Counted from the first letter of the stretch, positions 16,941 through 24,777 are shown. The stretch: DNA of 64,000 nt from BJGV01 sp964196335 (GCA_965238155.1 OZ250175.1:1984001-2048000), one strand, 5' to 3'. Notes: generated by a model not told the origin, from the sequence alone. Made by a program: numbers and translations.

Positions 16941-17300
16941 TCAATTGTTTATATCTGACCAAACTGCATATTCATTGCCATTGGGGTCTGTAAAATGAAA
17001 ACGACGGCCACCTGGAAATGGGAATATAGGTTTAATAATAGAGCCTCCGGTATTCACTATTTTGGATTGCGTGTCCTCTAGCTTTTTACTATAGAAAACC
17101 ATAAGGGCGCTGCCATTTTTAGTTGTGGCAATTAGTTCAGATTTAAAAAACCCTCCATCGATACCTGAATTTGAAAAAGACGAATATTCAGGACCATAGT
17201 CTACAAAAGTCCAATCAAAAACCTCAGTAAAAAATGCTTTGGTCGTTTCTATATTTCTTGAAGGAAATTCTACATAATTTATTTTTTCGTGCTTATCCAT
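16941..17300 (-). CDS. VOC (glyoxalase/bleomycin-resistance fold) family protein
   Basis: The 119-residue protein has NYVEFPSRNIETTKAFFTEVFDWTF at the start and GGRRFHFTDPNGNEYAVWSD at the end. These are the two beta-alpha-beta halves of a VOC domain. The metal ligands would be the Glu in EFP, the His in FHFTDP and the final Glu in NEYAV. The substrate is unknown. A different VOC gene lies at 21372. Confidence 0.8.
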   Translation of the reverse strand: MDKHEKINYVEFPSRNIETTKAFFTEVFDWTFVDYGPEYSSFSNSGIDGGFFKSELIATTKNGSALMVFYSKKLEDTQSKIVNTGGSIIKPIFPFPGGRRFHFTDPNGNEYAVWSDINN

Positions 17301-17387
17301 TATTCACTTCCTTGTTTATAAGTGTAGTGGCAATAGGATTATTATGCACCTGTTTTGTGTAGGTCATGGAAAATGGTATTTCAGGAT

Positions 17388-17408
17388 TGAATGTTTGCTT
17401 TGTGCCAT
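17388..17408. repeat. Truncated palindromic element at the edge of the GC-rich block
   Basis: GAATGTTTGCTTTGTGCCA is followed by unrelated TGACTG, so the right arm is gone. The cut coincides with the switch from AT-rich core to the GC-rich block that starts with the truncated rhodanese gene. Confidence 0.75.
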
Positions 17409-17443
17409 GACTGTAAAGCAGTTTATGGGAGGAAATATTTAGA

Positions 17444-17710
17444 TTAAGAGCTAATTTGGGTAAAGCCATGCTGTTCTAAAAACAACGCGATTTGCATGTT
17501 GCGCACACCATGGTGGCAGATGCAGACAATCGGCTGCTCTGCATCCAGTTCGGACAGCTTACCAGGGATGGTATTCATCGGCATCGTCAACGCCCCGTCA
17601 ATATGACAAGTCTGAAATTCCCACGGCTCACGTACGTCGAGTAATACTGGTTTCTCGCGCGCTGCATTCTCGATCCATGCGGCCAGTTCTGGTGTAGTCA
17701 AGTTTTGCAT
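17444..17710 (-). CDS. Rhodanese-domain sulfurtransferase, C-terminally shortened
   Basis: The 88-residue protein reads PVLLDVREPWEFQTCHIDGA, then PMNTIPGKLSEL and IVCICHHGVRNMQIALFLEQ, stopping soon after HGFTQISS. The catalytic Cys is the second one, in CICHHGVRN. Usual single-domain members go on for about 15-20 more residues with an NLxGGIxAW-type end, which is missing here. The 3' end lies ~35 bases from the cut palindromic element, so the gene was probably clipped when the block was inserted. Activity is doubtful. Confidence 0.75.
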   Translation of the reverse strand: MQNLTTPELAAWIENAAREKPVLLDVREPWEFQTCHIDGALTMPMNTIPGKLSELDAEQPIVCICHHGVRNMQIALFLEQHGFTQISS

Positions 17711-17775
17711 CGTTAGGTACCTTCGCGGCTGTCAACGGCATGGTTTCGGTTGTCATGGCGTCCTGAGTAACCAAG

Positions 17776-18342
17776 TTACGCCTCACGCGCCAAAGCAAGA
17801 AATTCCGTGCGCAGCGCCAGATTGGTTAGAAGTTCGCCGAGCATAGCTGATGTGATAGTTTCCTCTCCCTGGGTGCGAATGCCGCGGCTTTCCATGCACG
17901 TGTGCCGGCAGCGAATTACCACGCCCGCCGCTTTCGGTTCCAGATGCGTCATCAAAGCGTTGGCAATTTGAATCGTGAGCCGTTCCTGCACCTGCAACCG
18001 CTTGGAAAAGCAATCGACCAGGCGCGTCAGCTTTGACAGGCCCACTATTTTTCCGTCGGGAACATAACCGATCGTGGCCTGACCAAAGAAAGGCGCCAGG
18101 TGGTGCTCGCAATGACTATATACAGGGATGCCTCGTACCACGATGAGTTCGTTGTACTCCTGCGCCCCGTCTTCGAACGCTTTTAGACATTCAGCCGGGT
18201 CTTGGGCATATCCGGCAGTCCAATGCTTCCAGGCCTTTGCAATGCGGGACGGTGTTTCTACAAGGCCGGCTCTATCGGGATCCTCCCCCAAACTGGCCAG
18301 AAGCCTGCGCCAGTCCTGCTCGGTAAATTGTGGTTCTGACAT
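17776..18342 (-). CDS. folE: GTP cyclohydrolase I
   Basis: The start at 18342 has AGAGAGG upstream. The open frame reaches 18438 but the extra N-terminus is unlike the family. The 188-residue protein contains DRAGLVETPSRIAKAWKHWT, VYSHCEHHLAPFFGQATIGY, LSKLTRLVDCFSKRLQVQER and RCRHTCMESRGIR. Cys and His in SHCEHH and the later RHTCM Cys are the zinc ligands. It converts GTP to dihydroneopterin triphosphate, the first step of folate or pterin synthesis. It neighbours bolA and Fe-S genes in the same direction and has higher GC than the flanking core. Confidence 0.92.
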   Translation of the reverse strand: MSEPQFTEQDWRRLLASLGEDPDRAGLVETPSRIAKAWKHWTAGYAQDPAECLKAFEDGAQEYNELIVVRGIPVYSHCEHHLAPFFGQATIGYVPDGKIVGLSKLTRLVDCFSKRLQVQERLTIQIANALMTHLEPKAAGVVIRCRHTCMESRGIRTQGEETITSAMLGELLTNLALRTEFLALAREA

Positions 18343-18496
18343 CTGTGCATTTCCTCTCTGGGTTGATCCCTGTAAAAGGGATTTTTCGATCACTATCAGC
18401 GTGACCTTTTGATTCACACGATTCTTTAGCCTTATCAAGCCTGTTGCCGGTCCTGCGCTGACTCAATCAGCCATTGCAAACCGACCGAGGAACGAG

Positions 18497-18820
18497 CTAT
18501 TTAGATAGACCCTGCTGAATAGTCGAGGCATACCCAGCTTCTTCCGGGGTCATGGCGATGATGTTCAATGCGTGCACCCGCTCCGGCATCCAGTCAGATA
18601 CTGCGCTATAGACCAGCCGATGCCTGTGGATGCGCTGCAATTCATTGAACTTGGCGTCGATTATCTGGACTCGAAAATGCCCGGCACCACCCGCAGCACC
18701 GGCGTGACCAACGTGCAAATGGCTCTCGTCCTCAACCTGGATCGAGGCCTCAGGAAATGCTTGCCGAAAGCGTTCGAGCAATGCATCGCGTGTAGGTTTC
18801 AAGACGTTTTCTTCCTGCAT
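18497..18820 (-). CDS. bolA: BolA family protein
   Basis: The start at 18820 follows GAGGAAAAC. The 107-residue protein has ALLERFRQAFPEASIQVEDES, HLHVGHAG...GHFRVQIIDAKF and LQRIHRHRLVYSAVSDWM. The conserved His of the RxxHRxVY segment would coordinate a [2Fe-2S] cluster in a complex with a monothiol glutaredoxin. BolA proteins act in Fe-S trafficking or stress morphology. The neighbours nfu, erpA and iscA support the Fe-S role. Confidence 0.88.
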   Translation of the reverse strand: MQEENVLKPTRDALLERFRQAFPEASIQVEDESHLHVGHAGAAGGAGHFRVQIIDAKFNELQRIHRHRLVYSAVSDWMPERVHALNIIAMTPEEAGYASTIQQGLSK

Positions 18821-18983
18821 GTTTTCCTCGATATGGTGACCCACCGGACTTGGCGCCCGGCGACACATTAAGATGAACAACTGACCTCCCGGTTCGCCGC
18901 CCAAGTGAGTGGCATACGGGTTCAGTGCGTAACGCCGGATAAAACTTATCAATCACGTAATCGACCAACTACCAATTTTAAAC

Positions 18984-19438
18984 CTAAACTGCCACGACTT
19001 CGATGTCCGGCTCAATCAACTTGACCAGGTTCTCAATGGCCCTGAGCGTGCCGGATATCGAGCTTGGACAGCTGCCGCACGCGCCCTGGTAGTGCACGCT
19101 GAGCTGGTTGCCGTCGAGGCCGACCACGTGGAGGTCGCCGCCGCAACCGTTGCGGCCGATTGTTGATCCGCCGCCGGCGCGGCGCGGATCGGCTCGGCGA
19201 CTTTACGCACCAACTCCGGCCAGTCGGCTTCGCCGTCCTGTGTGACCGTGAGCCAGCGATCGACGTAAAACACATTAGTCACGTGCTCGATGTCGAATAG
19301 CGTGGAGGCAAGCGCATCATCCTGCGCCTGCTCGGCGTTGTCGTAGGAGCGTGTTATCCCCCAAGTCAGCGGCTCCATGAGGATAAACTTCACCGCGTTC
19401 GGATTGGGCGTGTCTTCAATTTCTGCTATTTTCGGCAT
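18984..19438 (-). pseudogene. NFU1/NifU-type Fe-S scaffold, frameshifted
   Basis: From ATG 19438 the protein reads MPKIAEIEDTPNPNAVKFIL, an Nfu N-terminal domain, through DRWLTVTQDGEADWPELVRK. Then the frame shifts to nonsense near 19150-19165. The continuing sense lies in another frame: NGCGGDLHVVGLDGNQLSVH, YQGACGSCPSSISGTLRAIE and LIEPDIEVVAV-stop at 18984. That stretch is the NifU C-terminal domain with the CxxC cluster site (GSCPS preceded by C). One indel therefore separates two intact halves. The gene is either dead or a sequencing error. Confidence 0.8.
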
Positions 19439-19530
19439 CTTAATATCCTGAAAGCGGGGCCACCATCTTGGTGCCGAAAATACGGCAACCCCGTTGAAAG
19501 GATGCCCGCTCATAATCCGTTTCAATGTCA

Positions 19531-19702
19531 TCAACCCACCGCTGAATTGATCAATTTCTGCAATTCACCTTGCTGATACATCTCGCGCATTTGGCGCGCG
19601 TCGACAGGTCGCACGCGCCAGCGAATACCGCGAGCCGCCCGATGGGTTCTGGCTGTCAAGGCCGAGCTTACCGGTGAGATTTTGCAGTACTACTGTACTC
19701 AT
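19531..19702 (-). pseudogene. Small frameshifted gene of unknown family in the Fe-S cluster
   Basis: The first frame from ATG 19702 reads MSTVVLQNLTGKLGLDSQNP then drifts. Another frame carries RPVDARQMREMYQQGELQKL and INSAVG-stop at 19531. Both halves look protein-like and the total length is not a multiple of three, so one indel is likely. Start and stop abut the nfu and erpA genes. I do not recognise the family. The damage parallels that of the nfu gene next to it. Confidence 0.4.
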
Positions 19703-19717
19703 GATGTTGTTCCTAAG

Positions 19718-20086
19718 TTAAGCTGAGAAAGACGACCCGCATCCACAGGTAGAAGTAGCACTAGGATTGTTCTTGATGACGAACTGCTCACCTTCCAGAT
19801 CGTTTTTGTAATCAATCTCTGCCCCCACCAGGTACTGGTAGCTCATCGCATCAATCAACAGCGACACTCCGTTCTTGGTCATCGTTGTATCGTCTTCGTT
19901 GGCGACTTCGTCAAACGTGAATCCGTAGGAGAAGCCGGAGCAGCCGCCGCCCTGAACAAAAACACGCAGTTTCAGGTCGGGGTTGCCTTCTTCGGCAATC
20001 AAATCAGCGATTTTGGTCGCCGCGCTGTCGGTAAAGATAAAAGGTGCGGGCATTTCGGTCTGGATGTTTTCAGAAACTGCGCTCAT
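19718..20086 (-). CDS. erpA: ErpA-type A-type Fe-S cluster carrier
   Basis: The 122-residue protein has the HesB/IscA fold. LKLRVFVQGGGCSGFSYGFT carries the first cluster Cys, and the C-terminal STCGCGSSFSA holds the CGC pair. An acidic region (EVANEDDTT) follows the first Cys as in ErpA. It delivers [4Fe-4S]/[2Fe-2S] clusters to target enzymes. Its ATG overlaps the stop of the upstream iscA-like gene by four bases (ATGA), so the two are coupled. Confidence 0.85.
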   Translation of the reverse strand: MSAVSENIQTEMPAPFIFTDSAATKIADLIAEEGNPDLKLRVFVQGGGCSGFSYGFTFDEVANEDDTTMTKNGVSLLIDAMSYQYLVGAEIDYKNDLEGEQFVIKNNPSATSTCGCGSSFSA

Positions 20087-20442
20087 GGCGTTACCTCCGT
20101 ATTCGTATTAAGTTTCGACTTCATGTTGAAGCTCTCGCCACAGCCGCATTCGCTTTCGACGTTGGGATTGTCAAATTTGAACATCTGCTTGAGCCCTTCC
20201 TTGACGAAATCGATACGCGAGCCGTCGAGGAACGACAGGCTGTTGGCATCGACCACCACCTTGGCGTTATGTGACTCAAACGTGTGATCTCCCGCGCGCA
20301 CTTCGTCGGCGTAGTCGAAGGTGTTAGCCAAGCCGGAACAGCCGACTTTTTTGACGCCGATGCGCAGGGCAAGCCCTTTGCCGCGCTTCGCAAGCTGGCT
20401 CTGAATCTGTTTTGCCGCATTTTCAGTCAATGTAATTGCCAT
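20083..20442 (-). CDS. iscA: IscA-type A-type Fe-S cluster carrier
   Basis: The 119-residue protein begins MAITLTENAAKQIQSQLAKR and contains LRIGVKKVGCSGLANTFDYA plus ESECGCGESFNM. The three Cys residues of A-type carriers are present. The ~12-residue tail after CGCGESF is longer than usual. It is first of a run erpA-(?)-nfu-bolA-folE-rhodanese on the minus strand, which looks like a transferred Fe-S maturation cluster lacking iscS/sufS and a scaffold. Confidence 0.85.
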   Translation of the reverse strand: MAITLTENAAKQIQSQLAKRGKGLALRIGVKKVGCSGLANTFDYADEVRAGDHTFESHNAKVVVDANSLSFLDGSRIDFVKEGLKQMFKFDNPNVESECGCGESFNMKSKLNTNTEVTP

Positions 20443-20515
20443 AAGTTAACCTCCAAAGTAACTAAATATCCAGGGGATTAGTTCTGACTACATGTTGTAG
20501 TCAGAATACCCCTCT

Positions 20516-20590
20516 TTAGTGCCGAAGATACCAGGCACCAAAGCAAGCTGCGATTATTAATGCTGCTATTAATACAGTCATCGATTCCAT
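20516..20590 (-). CDS. 24-residue single-span membrane microprotein, copy 3
   Basis: It encodes the same peptide as copy 2 (starts MESMTVLIAALIIAACFGAW, ends YLRH), with AGGAGG upstream and a perfect 10-bp hairpin directly after the stop. It is transcribed away from the palindromic element and towards the iscA gene. The identical peptide in two places and a diverged but colinear one at 554 make this a small paralogous family. Confidence 0.72.
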   Translation of the reverse strand: MESMTVLIAALIIAACFGAWYLRH

Positions 20591-20688
20591 GATGGCCTCC
20601 TATACAAAATTGCAATGCACAGGCTATAGACGCTTAAGGAACAAAGCATTGAACTGTCATACATGTATAAACTGACCTCCACTACGTC

Positions 20689-20760
20689 CTTATAGTCCTT
20701 ATAGTCCTTATAGTCGTTATAGTCGTTATAGTCGTTATAGTCGTTATAGTCGTTATAGTA
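20689..20760. repeat. 9-base tandem repeat in the microprotein leader (8 units)
   Basis: Three CTTATAGTC units are followed by five GTTATAGTC-type units. The homologous site has 6 units in copy 2 and 2 in copy 1. Confidence 0.85.
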
Positions 20761-21047
20761 TGTAAGAGATTAGATTTAATAAACCTCGAATTGTTCCCCA
20801 TAAAAAGCCCTAATCTTATGTCCGCGCTAAGGCTCCAGAGTGATCCAAGTAGTACAGGAAGAAGTTAATGGAACTAGTGAAACACCATACAATCTAATTT
20901 TTAGAGGCTATCCTTTTATGGGAGGGTTCTATAGAGAAAAATCATTACATCACTACAGTTTCATCCAAACGTCAGCTTTAATGCACTGGCATAATAAGTT
21001 GCGGTAACGCGACGAAATCAAACCACAGTAATGTGGAGATCCTGTGA

Positions 21048-21071
21048 AGCCCTGCGATATTCGTAGGGCTT
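21048..21071 (+). terminator. Terminator-like hairpin in module copy 3
   Basis: Same hairpin as 12649-12672 (AGCCCTGCGA/TCGTAGGGCT, loop TAT, then TTGCG). Confidence 0.45.
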
Positions 21072-21168
21072 TGCGTTTGTATGGGTAGCACAAAAGAATA
21101 GAGCCGTTATCTAGTCATTAGTAATACTTGTGTGGGTCCTGCTCTGGGAAGTATTTTGGTGTTACCTT

Positions 21169-21199
21169 AATGTCTGCTTTGTGCCAAAAGCGGACATTC
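21169..21199. repeat. Palindromic intergenic element, copy 8 (edge of module copy 3)
   Basis: AATGTCTGCTTT-GTGCCA-AAAGCGGACATT, marking the outer module boundary. Confidence 0.85.
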
Positions 21200-21371
21200 G
21201 TTATTGGCTATTACATGTTTATAGCCACTCTTGGATCGACTTAATCAATAGGACTATAGGTATATAGATGCTAACCAAGGGTTATGGTAAGTTACATTCC
21301 GTATCGATTTTAACAACCAGGTTGAACAAAAAAGACTATTTATCTGATAACCAGATTAGGAGAAAAGAACA

Positions 21372-21782
21372 ATGGAAGAACAATACAAGCAACATGGGGT
21401 TTTTAGTTGGTGTGAATTGATGACATCAGATGTAGAAGCTGCAAAGACTTTCTACAACAAGTTATTTGGGTGGGAGACTAAAGATATGCCAATGGAAGGA
21501 ATGACCTACACAATGGTCAAAGCGGGGGATAAAGATATTGGCGGAATTATGCTAATTCCAAAGGAAGCTCAAGGTATGCCTCCAAAATGGGGTACTTACG
21601 TCACTGTCGATAATGTTGATGAGGTTGCGAAGACTGCGGAACAGCTTGGCGCCACAATATGTGTTCCGCCTCAGGACATTCCAGATGTAGGACGATTTTG
21701 TGTGATTCAAGACCCACAAGGTGCAACTATTTCTGCCATTACATACAACCTTGCTCATCTAAAGGGTGACTGTAATACTTAA
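21372..21782 (+). CDS. VOC family protein (glyoxalase-like, CFP32/hydroxylase-type)
   Basis: The 136-residue protein has an AGGAGA ribosome site. HGVFSWCELMTSDVEAAKTF, YNKLFGWETKDMPM, IGGIMLIPKEAQGMPPKWGTY and GRFCVIQDPQGATISAI are the two VOC repeats. The PPKWGTYV linker and VGRFCVIQDPQGA end are typical of the Streptomyces/CFP32-like subgroup. The substrate is unknown. A palindromic element follows at 21830. Confidence 0.8.
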   Translation: MEEQYKQHGVFSWCELMTSDVEAAKTFYNKLFGWETKDMPMEGMTYTMVKAGDKDIGGIMLIPKEAQGMPPKWGTYVTVDNVDEVAKTAEQLGATICVPPQDIPDVGRFCVIQDPQGATISAITYNLAHLKGDCNT

Positions 21783-21829
21783 TTGAATAGCAGGTAAGCA
21801 TAATATCTTTGTTCGGAAGTAGATTTCTT

Positions 21830-21861
21830 GAATGTCTGCTTTGTGCCAAAAGCGGACGTTC
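21830..21861. repeat. Palindromic intergenic element, copy 9 (last one seen)
   Basis: GAATGTCTGCTTT-GTGCCA-AAAGCGGACGTTC. No copy was found to the right of this point. Confidence 0.85.
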
Positions 21862-22716
21862 AGAGAAAAATCCAATTTAATGACAATACTGTTATTTAGT
21901 GTTCCACCAGTGTCCCATAGAGAAAATAAAAACAGATTACATTTCCATAATCCGCTTGTTTATTGGTGGTGGACGCAGTCTTAAGCGAACCGGTCTCTTG
22001 CCGAATTTGGTGATTTACAGGGAATTAACAGGGAAAGCGGGGAATTTTAAGGCAAAACTGCCTGCTATACACCGAATTCACCGCACAAGATCAGCAAATT
22101 GCGGGTATTCCCTGTTCCCGGATAACAGGGAAATTGATTCTGCGTATCAGGGAACGCTGACCAACAGAACAGAGAAATCTTTTGCCCGAACAGGGAAAAT
22201 AAACCGCAGATCAGGCAATACCGGGGAAACTTCCTCTTGATATTGAAACACGTCCCGGAGACTGTAGTGTTGATAATTACATAATGATATCATCTGCCAT
22301 CTGCTTCACACACGGCTATGTCCGGTCGGAAAGACAGGACATCCGTTTGTAGCAGATCCGGATTCAGGAATGAGTGGAGTCTTTCGGAGAGTACGCTGGA
22401 ATCAGCATCAAAAGGATTTCCTGAATTCTCCTGCTATATTGATCGCAAGGCGTCCGACAGCTCTATGGTGAGATTTTTTCCCCGGACTTCCAAAATCCAT
22501 TACAGCCAGTACCTGGAAAACCATAGAAGCGTAATACAAGGGGCAAGCAGGTAATACTCGTGGTACATGAACTATGGACATGGAACACTGGCTGGTTTGC
22601 GGAACCGGAAGTTTTTCCCGAAGTACCACACGATGATGACGGGGACAGCACGTTCCGTGCCTGTAATGAACCGGTACAAGGCAGCAGCTACACGCTGACA
22701 GGAGTCGGGTAAGAAA
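21862..22716. other. ~855-base stretch without a supportable gene; left edge of the accessory island
   Basis: Open frames here have no family resemblance, ribosome site or coding bias I trust. Several short motifs recur (AACAGGGAAA, CAGGGAA near 22018-22200), giving a low-complexity look. The base composition rises in GC to the right. Confidence 0.5.
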
Positions 22717-22942
22717 CTACATTTTCAATGCTTGTCGCAATATGGCGTTTATTCGTGTCTGCCAGCCCTTGCCGCCTGTCCTGAGACGCACTAACAAGTC
22801 GGGGTCGAGCATGATGTTGACCCGTTGCTTGCGTTCGGTTTCTGGCAGAGGTGGGCGGCCACGGGTCGCTGTTTTAAAAAAAATGTTCGTCCAGTTCACG
22901 GACTTCCCCGTCCTCGTCTATATATGGTTTAATCTCCGGCAT
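22717..22942 (-). pseudogene. brnA: BrnA-type antitoxin, frameshifted at a homopolymer
   Basis: From ATG 22942 the minus strand reads MPEIKPYIDEDGEVRELDEH, then FF and a stop. Removing one base from the run of eight T (22876-22883 on the plus strand is A8) continues into KTATRGRPPLPETERKQRVN, then IMLDPDLLVRLRTGGKGWQT and RINAILRQALKM. That is a ribbon-helix-helix BrnA antitoxin. The ATG overlaps the brnT stop, the normal brnTA arrangement. The gene is either a dead antitoxin or one restored by slippage on the T8 run. Confidence 0.7.
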
Positions 22943-23190
22943 ATTTTCGCTCCTCTCTGGTGTTTGCTTTGCGCAGGCTGATCACCCGCAGGTTTTTTCC
23001 GCGATAGCACCATGCAAAGACGTAAAGATGGTCATTGATCAGAGCATAGGTGATATAACGGGTCTCAGGATATGGTTGACGCACATCTTCAATAGTAATT
23101 ACCTGTTTAATTAACAGTTGCAACATCAGAAAAATCAAGACCCCGCTCATGCCGTGTCCTGATATGTTTTACGTTGTCCCATTCAATATA
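22929..23190 (-). pseudogene. brnT: BrnT-type toxin, frameshifted
   Basis: The N-terminal sense EWDNVKHIRTRHERGLDFSD, VATVN ends at a TAA (23107-23109). The rest continues in another frame as QVITIEDVRQPYPETRYITY, ALINDHLYVFAWCYRGKNLR, VISLRKANTREERKYAGD. Together these make a BrnT ribonuclease-fold toxin with the usual RxISxRKA.xxER.xY end. The N-terminal frame also lacks a standard start codon (ATT before GAA-TGG). The toxin is therefore almost surely inactive, which would tolerate the damaged antitoxin downstream. Confidence 0.7.
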
Positions 23191-23195
23191 TTATA

Positions 23196-23710
23196 CACAC
23201 ATTAAATGTGTTTTATCAATAAATATGTGTATATTAAATCAGAAAGCTAAGTCGGCAAAGGGTGTTGTCTCAGCATGAACGTAATTTCCATGGTAGACAA
23301 CTTACGCAATGTAGTGTCGGGACTGGATGGTCGGTTATCCGCACAGAGTGTGTTTGTGACGCCGCTCCCGGATGATTTACAAATCCTCAGCGCCTGTCGT
23401 GGTCGGCAATCTCTGAGAAGATTGCGGACATTCCGTCCTTTGATGCTTGTCGTGAACGGGCGAATGGAACGGCGTAGCGGAACAGATCCCATCGCGACCC
23501 GTAAACCACTCTCAAATGCGGGGGGGTTGCCGCGTTGACGTCTGCCACACCGCCACAGGCTTATCGGCTATCGCTAAAGTGATGTAAAAATAGAGAGAAG
23601 GACATTGAAACTCGCCGGCAGCCGGATTCGCCAGCTTGCCGTGCAGGGAATACATTGCCTGGAATACCCAGCTTTTCGGGTTTGACGCTCGGATTAAACC
23701 GTCCGGTTAG
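23196..23710. other. ~515-base stretch without a supportable gene
   Basis: Between brnT and the repeat array I find only short frames on both strands, with no family signature. An AT-rich segment near 23190-23240 contains ACATTAAATGTG, a short dyad that could be the brnT promoter/operator. Confidence 0.45.
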
Positions 23711-23879
23711 GCTGTGATTTGCAGACAGACCTTAGTCGGTTACACTTTTCTTGCTTCGCCACCATTAGTAGTATCGTGTTGTGATTTGCAGACAGACCTT
23801 AGTCGGTTACACTCATTCTATCTCCCACCGTTGGCCGTCTGCTGTTGTGATTTGCAGACAGACCTTAGTCGGTTACACT
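23711..23879. repeat. Three-unit array: 36-base repeats separated by 30-31 bases
   Basis: The repeat starts G(T/C)TGTGATTTGCAGACAGA and ends CCTTAGTCGGTTACACT, at 23711-23746, 23778-23813 and 23844-23879. The last two are identical and the first differs at one base. The interspaces are 31 and 30 bases, the geometry of a CRISPR array. However, the two interspaces resemble each other (a shared CCACC.TT.G..GT.T pattern), which also fits a diverged 66-base tandem repeat. There are no cas genes nearby. I leave the class open. Confidence 0.5.
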
Positions 23880-23897
23880 TCTCCTGCCGGAACGATC

Positions 23898-24581
23898 TTA
23901 TACACGGAGTAATTGTAACGCCTGAACGGAAGCCGGATTATCACTGTGAAAACAAATGGTATCAACTTTGAACGGCGGGTCGTTTAAAAATCGCCGGTAT
24001 TGTTCGATAATGGCTTTCGGCTGAGCTAATACTGCCCCTTTTTTTCCTCTGGCAATCAGTTGAGCACCGTTATACCCTCTGTCCGCAAACATTTCATACA
24101 TCAGTCTGATGTGTTCCTTTTCTGCGATTGTGCTGACCTCTTTACTGTTTCTCCCCGCCTGCACGATCAGTAGCAGATCCGGGTCGGTGGCTTTGATCAC
24201 CTGACAAATTATCCTGAGTACGGACGGCTCCGCCGTCATCTGATGATACAGGGCACCATGGGGTTTGATGTACTCAGGGGTTACCTTGTGATCTCTGCAC
24301 AGTTGCTGAAAATGCACAACCTGGCGGGTAATCAGGGCAAATAACGCTTCCTCACTCAGATTATGACGAACGCGGCCAAAATTGACCGGATCCGGATAAC
24401 CGGGGTGTGCGCCGATTCTCACCCTGTTTTGCCGGGCGAGTTGTATCGTCTTATTCATGCTGTGATCATTTCCCGCATGCCCGCCACAGGCGATATTGGC
24501 GATATCAGTCAGCGGCATTACGGTTGCGTCCGGGTCAGGCGTCAGACATTCGCCCAGATCACAATTAATCCGGATGGTCAA
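23898..24581 (-). CDS. pxpA: 5-oxoprolinase subunit A (LamB/YcsF family)
   Basis: The 227-residue protein starts (TTG codon) MTIRINCDLGECLTPDPDAT, then IANIACGGHAGNDHSMNKTI, RIGAHPGYPDPVNFGR, YIKPHGALYHQM and EMFADRGYNGAQL. These are the conserved DxGE, CGxHAGD, GAHPxYPD, KPHGALY and E.FADR motifs. PxpA works with PxpB/PxpC to open 5-oxoproline to glutamate, but no pxpB/pxpC is nearby. It is slightly short at the C-terminus (ends LQLLRV). The start lacks a strong ribosome site. Fragments of this gene's first ~57 bases recur upstream of each autotransporter. Confidence 0.8.
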   Translation of the reverse strand: MTIRINCDLGECLTPDPDATVMPLTDIANIACGGHAGNDHSMNKTIQLARQNRVRIGAHPGYPDPVNFGRVRHNLSEEALFALITRQVVHFQQLCRDHKVTPEYIKPHGALYHQMTAEPSVLRIICQVIKATDPDLLLIVQAGRNSKEVSTIAEKEHIRLMYEMFADRGYNGAQLIARGKKGAVLAQPKAIIEQYRRFLNDPPFKVDTICFHSDNPASVQALQLLRV

Positions 24582-24777
24582 TTCTTAATGTGGTCACTGG
24601 TAAGAAGTTCTACTTGTAGTCTAAGTGGAAGAATACAAGAAAGCAAGACTCGGAGTGCTTGTGTGTAAACCAAACTGAATCCGATGATTCGCCTTAAGAG
24701 ACCATTAATAACTTGTCTGTATATATTAGTAGTACAGAAGGGCAGAGATCCTGCTATCTTATTTTATGTGGTCGGTA

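Larger units (their letters stand above)
20463..21199 (-). repeat. Microprotein module, copy 3
   Basis: ~737 bases, near identical to 12083-12798. It abuts the start of the iscA cluster and ends at a palindromic element on its far side. It has two more 9-base units than copy 2. Its 3' hairpin (TTCTGACTAC-AACAT-GTAGTCAGAA) is perfect, whereas copy 2 has lost pairing. Confidence 0.9.

Noticed and set aside
21899..22240. 113-residue open frame
   Set aside because: No ribosome site, no family resemblance and a repetitive low-complexity sequence; most likely non-coding.
23275..23538. 87-residue plus-strand frame (and an overlapping minus-strand one)
   Set aside because: Mutually overlapping frames with no family signature; cannot support either.
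23714..23971. 85-residue frame over the 66-base repeat array (CDLQTDLSRLH repeats)
   Set aside because: The repeat unit happens to stay open; there is no start context and the frame overlaps the pxpA 3' end.
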